NCBI RefSeq assembly: GCF_009789075.1
Contig: NZ_WNXQ01000001.1
Coordinates: 558,001 to 622,000, forward strand
Reading direction: 5' to 3'
DNA length: 64,000 nucleotides
From: Pseudooceanicola pacificus
Lineage (GTDB): Bacteria; Pseudomonadota; Alphaproteobacteria; Rhodobacterales; Rhodobacteraceae
Below the pieces are notes generated by a model. It did no database searches and had not been told where the DNA came from. It saw only the letters and a program-made list of their open reading frames with translations. This document shows, in pieces, positions 28,692 through 36,426 of the stretch (the first letter of the stretch is position 1; each line of letters opens with the position of its first letter). The position numbers and the translations under genes were made by a program.

Positions 28692-29288
28692 ATGCCGAAA
28701 CCTCAACGCGCGTGGCAGAGAATGCTGTCAGGTCGCAGGCTTGACCTGCTCGACCCGACGCCCGTGGACATCGAAATCGAGGATATCGCCCACGGCCTGG
28801 CCTTTGTCGCGCGGTGGAACGGGCAGACTCACGGGGATTTCGCCTATTCCGTGGCCGAACATTCCCTGCTGGTCGAAGAGATTTATGCCCGGCTGGAACC
28901 CCGCGCCCCGGTGCAATGGCGCCTGGCTGCCCTGCTGCACGATGCGCCGGAATATGTCATCGGCGACATGATTTCCCCGGTGAAGGCCGCCGTCGGCCCC
29001 AGCTACGGCACCCTGGACGAACGGCTGACCGCAGCCGTGCACATCCGTTTCGGCCTGCCCGCCGCCCTGCCCGCCCCGGTCAAGAAGCAGATCAAGAAGG
29101 CCGACCGCCTGAGCGCCTGGATGGAGGCGGTGCGGATCGCGGGCTTTGCCACCGCCGAGGCCGACCGGTTTTTCGGCAAGCCCGATCCGCGGATGATCGA
29201 GGGCCTGGAAATCCGCCTGCGCCCGCCGGTCGAGGTGCGCCGCGATTTCACCGCACGCCACGGCGCACTGATGGAGCAGATGCCATGA
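28692..29288 (+). CDS. HD-domain family hydrolase
   Basis: 198 residues. The metal ligands of the HD fold are visible: SVAEHSLLV (His), LLHDAPEYVIGDM (His-Asp) and the later KKADRLSAWMEA (Asp). The pattern resembles YfbR-type 5'-deoxynucleotidases, in which a dNMP is dephosphorylated, but the assignment to that activity is by similarity only. GGAG is 7 nt upstream of ATG 28692. The stop overlaps the following GNAT gene by 4 bp. Confidence 0.83.
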   Translation: MPKPQRAWQRMLSGRRLDLLDPTPVDIEIEDIAHGLAFVARWNGQTHGDFAYSVAEHSLLVEEIYARLEPRAPVQWRLAALLHDAPEYVIGDMISPVKAAVGPSYGTLDERLTAAVHIRFGLPAALPAPVKKQIKKADRLSAWMEAVRIAGFATAEADRFFGKPDPRMIEGLEIRLRPPVEVRRDFTARHGALMEQMP

Positions 29289-29773
29289 CCCTGCATGTCC
29301 GCCCCGCGGGCCCGCTGGATGCCGGCCCCCTGGCCGATCTGCTGAACGAAGTGATCGCCGAGGGCGGCACCACCGCCATCACCACGCCCGTCACGCGCGA
29401 CTATATCGCGGAGCGGATGGCATCCGACCCCCGCGCGATCTGGCACCTGGCCGAGGATGACGCGGGCGACGTCCTTGGGTTCCAGTGGGTCGACCCGCAT
29501 CCCGAGCACGGGGCCGACTGCGCCCAGATCGCCACCTTTGCCCGGGTCGGGCGGACGGGGCTGGGCACCGGGTCGGCCCTGTTCGAAAAGACCCGCGCGG
29601 CGGCCCTGGCCAGCGGATACCGCTGGATCAACGCCGAGATCCGCGCCGACAACCTGGGCGGGCTGGCCTATTACGGCAGCCGGGGGTTCGAGGATTACGG
29701 GCGGATCGAAGGCTATCGGATGGCCAACGGGCAGGTCGTCGACAAGGTGCTCAAGCGCTACGACCTGGACTGA
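29285..29773 (+). CDS. GNAT family N-acetyltransferase
   Basis: 162 residues. Acetyl-CoA-binding motif A VGRTGLGTGSALFEKTRAAA, then NAEIRADNLGGLAYYGSRGFEDYGRIEGY (motif B region). The plan resembles phosphinothricin-type acetyltransferases but the substrate is unknown. ATG 29285 overlaps the HD gene stop, so both are co-translated. It converges on regA with a 40-bp gap. Confidence 0.85.
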   Translation: MTLHVRPAGPLDAGPLADLLNEVIAEGGTTAITTPVTRDYIAERMASDPRAIWHLAEDDAGDVLGFQWVDPHPEHGADCAQIATFARVGRTGLGTGSALFEKTRAAALASGYRWINAEIRADNLGGLAYYGSRGFEDYGRIEGYRMANGQVVDKVLKRYDLD

Positions 29774-29813
29774 GCGCAGCGGCGGAGGCTGCCGCGCACC
29801 GATGCGCCGCCCG

Positions 29814-30362
29814 CTACTTGGGCGAGCGCTTGGCGAGGATACGCTGCAGGGTCCGGCGGTGCATGTTCAGGCGGCGCGCGGTCTCGCTGACATTGCGGTC
29901 GCAGAGCTCGTAGACACGCTGGATATGTTCCCAGCGGACACGGTCGGCGCTCATCGGGTTTTCCGGCGGCGGCGGCAGGGCGTCGGCACGGGCCAGCAGC
30001 GCATTGGTTATGTCGGTCGCATCGGCGGGCTTGGACAGATAATCCGTCGCCCCGATCTTGACCGCCGCAACGGCTGTGGCGATGGCGCCATAGCCGGTCA
30101 GCACGACGATCCGGCTGTCGGGGCGTTTCTCGCGCAGGATTTCGACAACGTCCAAGCCGTTGCCGTCCTCCAGCCGCAGGTCGCAGACCGCATAAGCGGG
30201 GGGGCGGGCGGTCGCGATGGCCTTGCCCGCGGCGACGCTGCCGGCGCATTCCACCTCGAACCCGCGCTTTTCCATCGCCTTGGCGAGGCGCCGCAGGAAC
30301 GGTTCGTCGTCGTCCAACAGCAACAGCGTCTTGTCTTCGCCCAGGTCCTGGATGTCTTCCAT
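29814..30362 (-). CDS. regA: Redox response regulator RegA/PrrA/ActR
   Basis: 182 residues. Receiver domain with acidic pocket LLLDDDEPF, phosphoacceptor Asp61 (VCDLRLEDG), LTGYG and SKPAD. After a proline-rich linker (ALPPPPENPMS) comes a Fis-type HTH, NVSETARRLNMHRRTLQRIL, near-invariant in RegA/PrrA. It is phosphorylated by RegB (31176) and controls photosynthesis, respiration and fixation genes when oxygen falls in Rhodobacteraceae. It is separated from senC by 88 bp on the same strand. Confidence 0.96.
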   Translation of the reverse strand: MEDIQDLGEDKTLLLLDDDEPFLRRLAKAMEKRGFEVECAGSVAAGKAIATARPPAYAVCDLRLEDGNGLDVVEILREKRPDSRIVVLTGYGAIATAVAAVKIGATDYLSKPADATDITNALLARADALPPPPENPMSADRVRWEHIQRVYELCDRNVSETARRLNMHRRTLQRILAKRSPK

Positions 30363-30450
30363 GTATTTTCGAGTCCCCTTGCCGCGGCGGGGCCGCAGGA
30401 TCGAATGTTTCTACATCGTGCCGCCGACTGCGTCAAACTTTCGCGAGGAG

Positions 30451-31080
30451 TCAGCGTGCGTCGAGAAAACACTGAACCTTGTCAACCATTTGCGCCGCCG
30501 TGTCGTCACGCCGGAAAAACTCGGCAAAACCGGTTCCCGGAAGGGTGAGGTAGGTGAAGGTACTATGGTCGACAAGGTAATAATCCTTGTCCCCCGCATC
30601 CGGCGCATGCACCTGGTAGAACGCGCGATAGGCCTGCGCGGCGCCCTTGATCTGCGCCTCGGACCCGGTCAGCCCCAGCAGGCGCGGGTGCAGGTAGTCG
30701 GTGAACTCGGCCAGCTGTTCGGGCGTGTCGCGCTGCGGATCGACCGAGATGAACACCGGTTTCACGCGGTAACCGCGATCTTCGAGCAGGGTCACCGCCT
30801 CGACGTTGCGGGCCAGGTCCAGCGGGCAGACATCCGGGCAGTAGGTATAGCCGAAATAGACCAGCGCCGGTTCGTCCAGCACCTGGGCGTCGGTCACGGT
30901 CGCGCCGGTCTCGTCCACCAGTTCGAACGGCCCGCCGATGCTGCCCGCGCCCCCCGCCACCACGGACGCGCGGCATTGCGCGAACCCGTCGTCGCCCTGC
31001 CCGCCCAGTGTCAGCAGCCAGATACCGCCCATCAGGGCGGCCAGGACCGCCGCTCCGGCGATGGCAATAAGGCGGGTCAT
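30451..31080 (-). CDS. senC: SCO1/SenC/PrrC copper-binding protein
   Basis: 209 residues. One N-terminal membrane anchor (IAIAGAAVLAALMGGIWLL), then a thioredoxin-fold SCO domain with copper ligands in YCPDVCP and the distal VDHSTFTYL. It delivers Cu to the CuA site of cytochrome oxidase and feeds redox state to RegB in Rhodobacter. ATG 31080 is chosen over GTG 31086 because GAGGAG lies 8 nt upstream of it. It sits between regA and divergent regB, the classic order. Confidence 0.94.
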   Translation of the reverse strand: MTRLIAIAGAAVLAALMGGIWLLTLGGQGDDGFAQCRASVVAGGAGSIGGPFELVDETGATVTDAQVLDEPALVYFGYTYCPDVCPLDLARNVEAVTLLEDRGYRVKPVFISVDPQRDTPEQLAEFTDYLHPRLLGLTGSEAQIKGAAQAYRAFYQVHAPDAGDKDYYLVDHSTFTYLTLPGTGFAEFFRRDDTAAQMVDKVQCFLDAR

Positions 31081-31175
31081 CGGCACTCTCTCCTCGGGCG
31101 GCGGGCATTGCCTGTTCCGGACCCCACATCTAACCTTGCGGGGATGAAGTGCAACGGGGCAAAGGCACAGGGGCG

Positions 31176-32573
31176 ATGAGCCATACGGATTTCGGCGTGC
31201 TCAAGGGCCGCGAGCGGGGCAACTGGATCCGCCTGCGCACCGTCATTCTGCTGCGGTGGGGCGCCATTGTCGGCCAGCTTTCGGCGCTGGTGGTGGCGGG
31301 CGAGGTCTATCACCTGCAGCTGGAATACGGGCTGAGCTATCTCGTCGTCGGAATCTCGGTCATCGGCAACCTGTCGGCCAGCCTGATCTTTCCGGAAAAC
31401 AAGCGCCTGACCGAGGCCGAAAACCTGCTCATGGTGCTGTTCGACCTGCTGCAACTGGGCCTGTTGCTGTATCTGACGGGCGGGCTGAACAACCCGTTCT
31501 CGGTGCTGGTCGTGGGGCCGGTGACGGTGTCGGCCGCCGCGCTGTCGGCCCGCTCGACGATCTTCCTGGGTATCACCGCCATCGCGATGGTCACCCTGCT
31601 GGCGCGGTTCCACCTGCCCCTGCTGACCGCCGACGCGACAGAGCTGCACATCGCCGATGTCTTCCTCTTCGGCAACTGGCTGGCCATCGTGATCGCGGTG
31701 GTCTTCCTCGGGATCTATTCCCGCTGGATCGCGACCGAGATGCACGCCATGTCCGACGCGCTGCAGGCCACGCAGATGGCCCTCGCCCGCGAGCAGAAGC
31801 TGACCGACCTGGGCGGCGTCGTGGCCGCCGCGGCGCATGAGCTGGGCACCCCCCTGGCCACCATCAAGCTGACCTCCTCGGAGCTGATCGAAGAACTCGA
31901 AGACCGCCCCGACCTGCGCGACGACGCCCTGCTGATCCGCGAACAGGCGGACCGCTGCCGCGATATCCTGCGCTCGATGGGCCGGGCCGGAAAGGACGAC
32001 CTGCACCTGCGGCAGGCCCCCCTCAGCACCGTCATCCACGAGGCCGCCGAGCCGCATCGCGACAGGGGCAAGGCCATCCATTTCGACGAATTCCCCGAGG
32101 ACGGGCACAGCGGGGCGCAGCCCTCGATCCTGCGGCGGCCCGAGGTGATCCACGGGCTGCGCAACCTGGTGCAGAACGCGGTGGATTTCGCCCGCGCCAA
32201 TATCTGGGTCGAGGCAAGCTGGTCCGACACCCGCATCGTGGTGCGCATCATGGACGACGGGCGGGGCTATTCGCCCCAGATCATCGGGCGTATCGGCGAC
32301 CCCTTCATGCGCCGCCGCCGGGCGCAGGGCGAAAGCTCGCAACGCCCGGAATACGAAGGGATGGGCCTGGGCCTGTTCATCGCCAAGACGCTGCTGGAAC
32401 GCTCGGGCGCCGAGCTGACATTCAGCAACGGGACCGACCGCTCGGATGACGATCCGGAGATGGCCGAGCGCACCGGGGCCGTTGTCGTTGTCTGTTGGCC
32501 ACGCGCCAAGATCGACGCCCGGACCGGGGATACCCCGGTGCCCACCGGGGTCAATCGGCCGATTGAAATCTGA
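31176..32573 (+). CDS. regB: Redox sensor histidine kinase RegB/PrrB
   Basis: 465 residues. Six N-terminal membrane helices contain GGLNNPFSVLVV, the quinone-sensing element of RegB. The H-box is HELGTPLATIKLTSSELI with His221. Cys261 in ADRCRDILRSMG matches the redox-active cysteine of RegB. HATPase motifs are NLVQNAVDFA, DDGRGYSP and GMGLGLFIAKTLLERSG. Divergent from senC-regA. ATG 31176 is used; a GTG at 31149 is also in frame. Confidence 0.95.
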   Translation: MSHTDFGVLKGRERGNWIRLRTVILLRWGAIVGQLSALVVAGEVYHLQLEYGLSYLVVGISVIGNLSASLIFPENKRLTEAENLLMVLFDLLQLGLLLYLTGGLNNPFSVLVVGPVTVSAAALSARSTIFLGITAIAMVTLLARFHLPLLTADATELHIADVFLFGNWLAIVIAVVFLGIYSRWIATEMHAMSDALQATQMALAREQKLTDLGGVVAAAAHELGTPLATIKLTSSELIEELEDRPDLRDDALLIREQADRCRDILRSMGRAGKDDLHLRQAPLSTVIHEAAEPHRDRGKAIHFDEFPEDGHSGAQPSILRRPEVIHGLRNLVQNAVDFARANIWVEASWSDTRIVVRIMDDGRGYSPQIIGRIGDPFMRRRRAQGESSQRPEYEGMGLGLFIAKTLLERSGAELTFSNGTDRSDDDPEMAERTGAVVVVCWPRAKIDARTGDTPVPTGVNRPIEI

Positions 32574-32669
32574 GAACGGAATACTCGTCTCACTCACCAT
32601 CATTAATGATTTATTTACCCGATCATTCCAACACTCTCAAAATACGAGGGTTGGGACGACGGTACTCGC

Positions 32670-34211
32670 ATGGACAGCATTTCCGAATTTGCTTTGATTT
32701 CATCTGTTTGCTTGTCTTCTACGCTGATCGTGATGTGGCTGGTGTCGTATTTGCCATCCTCACACGCCCGAGGTTTCGGCCCGAATGGGTTAACCGGCAT
32801 GTCCGACGATGCACCGGTCTTTCTGTTCCTGAACGGCCGGTTGATCGACGCGACCCCCTCGGGGAACGAGCTGCTGGGGGATGCCGATCCCGATGACGAC
32901 GATTGGCTGCGGCTGGCGGATGTCTTTTCCATCCGCTTCCCCGATTTCCCGCGCGAGATTCCCGGCGAAGGAAAGCTGCAGTTGCAATCCCTGCGCCCCG
33001 ACGACCTGGGCATGGCCGAGATCAACGCCCGCGAAGGGGTGGTGCGGGTGTCGATTTCCGGCGACCCCCCGTCGTCGCGCGCCGACCGGCATCGCACGCG
33101 CACCGCACGCATCGAACGCGACATCCTGCGCGAGGCGGTGAGCCTGGCCCCCTTCCCGGTGTGGAAATGCGACGCCCACGGCCGCATCCTGTGGTCCAAC
33201 ACCGAATACCGCAGGCTGGCCAGCCGCGCCGCCGCGCCCGAGTTCGGATCCGTCCTGTCGCCCGGCCTGCCGCTGCCGCAGGATAACGCGCCGCAATCGT
33301 CGCGTGTGCGGATGGCCTGCCGCAGCAACGATACCGTCAGCACCCGCTGGTTCGACGTGACGGTGGTGCGGTCGGGCCATCAATGGCTGCACTATGCATC
33401 CGACATCACCCCGGTTGTCATGGCCGAGATCGCACAGCGCAATTTTGTCCAGACCCTGACCAAGACCTTTGCCCAGCTGTCCATCGGGCTGGCGATCTTT
33501 GACCGCAACCGCTCGCTCGCCCTGTTCAACCCGGCCCTGATCGAACTGACCTCGCTCTCGCCCGAGTTCCTGAGCGGGCGGCCGGGGCTGCTGGCCTTTT
33601 TCGACTGCCTGCGCGACCGTCAGGTGATGCCCGAGCCCAAGGACTATGCCAGCTGGCGCGACCAGATCACCGAACTGGTCGACCGGGCCGTCGACGGCCG
33701 CTACCAGGAGACATGGAGCATCTCTCCGGGTGTCACCTTCCGCGTCACGGGGCGCCCGCATCCCGACGGCGCCATCGCCTTTCTGTTCGAGGATATCAGC
33801 GCCGAGGTCTCGCTCACCCGCGGCTACCGGCAGCAGATCGAAATCGGCCGGGCCGCGCTGGATTCGCTGGAACAGGGGATCGCGATCTTTTCCGCCCCGG
33901 GCGCGCTGGTGTTCTGCAACGCGGCCTATCGCGCGCTTTGGGGGATCGCCCCGGGCGACAGCCTCGCCGAGGTCACGGCAATCGAAGCCACGGCGCACTG
34001 GCAGGCCGGATGCAGCGCCACGCCCGTCTGGGGCGAGGTGCGGGATTTCGTCGGCGCCTTCGGCCCCCGCAGCGAATGGCAGTCCGATGTGACGCGCAAC
34101 GACGGCAGCGTGCTGACCTGCCGCTGCTCTCCGCTTGGGGGTGGGGCCACGCTGGTGGAATTTGCACCCGCGCAGATCGCCCGCATCCCGGAACTCGCCT
34201 CAGCCGGCTGA
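32670..34211 (+). CDS. Membrane-anchored multi-PAS protein without a kinase domain
   Basis: 513 residues. One N-terminal helix (about 8-27, ISSVCLSSTLIVMWLVSYL) is followed by three or four PAS-like segments: DAPVFLFLNGRLIDATPSGN, LAPFPVWKCDAHGRILWSN, IGLAIFDRNRSLALFNPAL and QGIAIFSAPGALVFCNAAYR. The chain ends at GGGATLVEFAPAQ and has no H-box or ATPase motifs, unlike DivL or sensor kinases with this layout. It precedes tsaE by 52 bp. A scaffold or pseudo-sensor role is inferred. Confidence 0.75.
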   Translation: MDSISEFALISSVCLSSTLIVMWLVSYLPSSHARGFGPNGLTGMSDDAPVFLFLNGRLIDATPSGNELLGDADPDDDDWLRLADVFSIRFPDFPREIPGEGKLQLQSLRPDDLGMAEINAREGVVRVSISGDPPSSRADRHRTRTARIERDILREAVSLAPFPVWKCDAHGRILWSNTEYRRLASRAAAPEFGSVLSPGLPLPQDNAPQSSRVRMACRSNDTVSTRWFDVTVVRSGHQWLHYASDITPVVMAEIAQRNFVQTLTKTFAQLSIGLAIFDRNRSLALFNPALIELTSLSPEFLSGRPGLLAFFDCLRDRQVMPEPKDYASWRDQITELVDRAVDGRYQETWSISPGVTFRVTGRPHPDGAIAFLFEDISAEVSLTRGYRQQIEIGRAALDSLEQGIAIFSAPGALVFCNAAYRALWGIAPGDSLAEVTAIEATAHWQAGCSATPVWGEVRDFVGAFGPRSEWQSDVTRNDGSVLTCRCSPLGGGATLVEFAPAQIARIPELASAG

Positions 34212-34263
34212 GCGTCGCACCGCTGCGGCTTGCGGCGGGCGATGCAGCGGATAGTCTGGCGGC

Positions 34264-34737
34264 ATGGGCACTTACCGACGATTGCTGACACTGCCGGACC
34301 CCGACGCCACGGCAGATCTTGCCGGGCACATCGGAGCCATTCTGCACCCCGGCGACTGCCTGCTGCTGGAGGGCGGGATCGGCGCGGGCAAGACCCATTT
34401 CGCCCGCAGCCTGATCCAGAGCCTGATGGACGAGCCGGAGGACGTGCCCTCGCCCACCTTCACGCTGGTGCAGGAATACGACACCTCCGCCGGGCCGGTC
34501 TGGCACGCCGATCTCTACCGCCTGTCCGGCCCCGAAGAGTTGATCGAACTGGGCCTGGACGAGGCGCTGGAGACGGCGATCAGCGTGATCGAATGGCCCG
34601 ACCGCATGGGCCCCGACCGGCCGGATACCGCCCTGACCCTTGCATTCGATGTTGCGGGCGACACGGCCCGCAGGGTAACCATCACGGGTGACGACGCCCT
34701 GTGGCGGCCGCGATTGAAGGAGGCCGGGATTGCCTGA
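34264..34737 (+). CDS. tsaE: tRNA threonylcarbamoyladenosine biosynthesis ATPase TsaE
   Basis: 157 residues. Walker A GGIGAGKTHFARSLIQ, PSPTFTLVQEY (TsaE signature) and HADLYRLSGPEELIELGLDE are all present. TsaE drives the TsaBD complex in t6A37 formation. It is the first gene of a tight run (tsaE-amgK-murU-addB-addA) in which every junction overlaps. Confidence 0.95.
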   Translation: MGTYRRLLTLPDPDATADLAGHIGAILHPGDCLLLEGGIGAGKTHFARSLIQSLMDEPEDVPSPTFTLVQEYDTSAGPVWHADLYRLSGPEELIELGLDEALETAISVIEWPDRMGPDRPDTALTLAFDVAGDTARRVTITGDDALWRPRLKEAGIA

Positions 34738-35761
34738 CCGTACCCAGCTGGCCGCCGTTTTCCTGGCCGGAACGCCCTTTGCCGATGCCGAACGCGGCCC
34801 GCTTGCGGGCGATGCGTCGAACCGGCGCTACGAACGCCTGCTGCGTCCCGATGGCAGCCGCGCCGTGCTGATGGACGCTCCGCCGGAAAAGGGCGAGGAC
34901 GTCCGCCCCTTTGTCCTGATCGCGCGCCACCTGACCGGTCTGGGCCTCTCGGCCCCCGCGATCATGGCCGAGGATGCCGACAACGGGTTCCTGCTGATCG
35001 AGGATCTGGGCGACGATCTCTATTCCCGCCTGCTCGCCAGCATGTCCGGGGACGAACGGCAGGACACCGAATTCAGGCTCTATGCCGCCGCAACCGACAT
35101 GCTCGCCCGCCTCTCGCTGGCCGATCCGCCCGAGGGCGTGGCCGATTATTCGCCCAAGCTGATGAGCGATCTGGCCGGGCTGGCCTATGTCCATTACCGC
35201 AAGGCCGGGCCCGACCCGGACGAGGGCCCGCGCGCGGCCTTCCTGCCCGCGATGCGCCAGCTGCTCGACGCGATCGCGCCGCAGCGCAAGGTGCTGATCA
35301 TGCGCGACGTGCATGCCGAAAACCTGCTGTGGCTGCCGCAGCGCAAGGGCGTCGCACGCGTCGGCCTGCTGGATTTCCAGGACGCGATGTCGGGGCATCC
35401 GGCCTATGACCTCGTCTCTCTGCTGCAGGACGCGCGGCGCGATGTGCCCCGGGCGCTGCACCGGGCGATGATCGCACGGTTCTGCGCGCAGACCGGGGCC
35501 AACCTTACGACCTTCTCGGCCGCCTACCACGTGCTGGGCGTGCAGCGGAACCTGCGGATCCTGGGTGTCTTTGCCCGGCTGTCGCTGCTCTATGGCAAGC
35601 CGCACTACGTCGACCTGATCCCGCGGGTCTGGGACAACCTCGTCAGCAATCTGTCACACCCGGCGCTGCTGCAGATGCGCCGCCGCCTGCTGGCCGACCT
35701 GCCGGAACCGACCCCCGCCCTGTTGCAAGAGCTGAAGGACCGATGCGGCACGCTCCGGTGA
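34730..35761 (+). CDS. amgK: Sugar kinase of the aminoglycoside phosphotransferase fold (AmgK-like)
   Basis: 343 residues from a TTG start, decided by a strong AAGGAGG 6 nt upstream (34717-34723). Kinase motifs: FLLIEDLGDD, MRDVHAENLLWL (catalytic loop) and GLLDFQDAMSGHPAYDLVSL (Mg-binding). AmgK phosphorylates the anomeric carbon of N-acetylmuramate and GlcNAc during cell-wall recycling. The neighbouring nucleotidyltransferase fits MurU, the next enzyme, which supports this name. Confidence 0.85.
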   Translation: MPDRTQLAAVFLAGTPFADAERGPLAGDASNRRYERLLRPDGSRAVLMDAPPEKGEDVRPFVLIARHLTGLGLSAPAIMAEDADNGFLLIEDLGDDLYSRLLASMSGDERQDTEFRLYAAATDMLARLSLADPPEGVADYSPKLMSDLAGLAYVHYRKAGPDPDEGPRAAFLPAMRQLLDAIAPQRKVLIMRDVHAENLLWLPQRKGVARVGLLDFQDAMSGHPAYDLVSLLQDARRDVPRALHRAMIARFCAQTGANLTTFSAAYHVLGVQRNLRILGVFARLSLLYGKPHYVDLIPRVWDNLVSNLSHPALLQMRRRLLADLPEPTPALLQELKDRCGTLR

Positions 35762-36426
35762 TGATATTCGCCGCCGGGTTCGGCACCCGGATGGGCGCGC
35801 TGACCGCCGACCGGCCCAAGCCGCTGATCCCGGTGGCCGGAAAGGCGTTGATCGACCATGCGCTGGACACCGCCCGGGGCGCCAGCGACGGCCCGATCGT
35901 GGTGAACACGCATTACAAGGCCGGGATGATGGCGGCGCATCTCGCCCCGCAGAACGTCACTGTTTCGCCTGAACAGCCCGAGATTCTGGACACCGGCGGC
36001 GGCCTGCGCAAGGCCCTGCCGCTGCTCGGCGACGGGCCGGTGATGACGCTCAACAGCGATGCGATCTTCACCGGGCCGAACCCGCTGGCCGCGCTCGCCG
36101 CCGCCTGGGACCCCGATATCATGGACGCCATCCTGCTTTGCGTGCCGCCGGAACGCGCCGTTGGCCGGGTCGGGGGCGGCGATTTCGCGATCACCGCCGG
36201 GCGGCTGTCGCGCGGGGGGCCGCTGGTCTATTGCGGGGCACAGATCCTGAACCCCGCCCTGCTGGGCGAAATCCCCGAAACCGTCTTTTCGCTGAACCTG
36301 CTGTGGGACCGGATGATCGCGCGCGGCCGGCTGCACGGGCTGATCCACACCGGGCAATGGTGCGACGTCGGGCGGCCCGAAGGCATCACCTTGGCCGAAG
36401 AGACCCTGGCCGCCGCCGATGTTTGA
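35743..36426 (+). CDS. murU: Nucleotidyltransferase, N-acetylmuramate-1-phosphate uridylyltransferase-like (MurU)
   Basis: 227 residues. Nucleotide-binding MIFAAGFGTRMG, RPKPLIPVAGKALIDHAL, VMTLNSDAIFTG and C-terminal WCDVGRPEGITLAEE define the sugar-nucleotide transferase fold. Paired with the AmgK-like kinase it would make UDP-MurNAc from recycled sugar, bypassing de novo MurA/MurB synthesis (the fosfomycin-resistance route known from Pseudomonas). It overlaps its neighbours by 19 and 8 bp. AAGGA is 5 nt before ATG 35743. Confidence 0.85.
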   Translation: MRHAPVMIFAAGFGTRMGALTADRPKPLIPVAGKALIDHALDTARGASDGPIVVNTHYKAGMMAAHLAPQNVTVSPEQPEILDTGGGLRKALPLLGDGPVMTLNSDAIFTGPNPLAALAAAWDPDIMDAILLCVPPERAVGRVGGGDFAITAGRLSRGGPLVYCGAQILNPALLGEIPETVFSLNLLWDRMIARGRLHGLIHTGQWCDVGRPEGITLAEETLAAADV

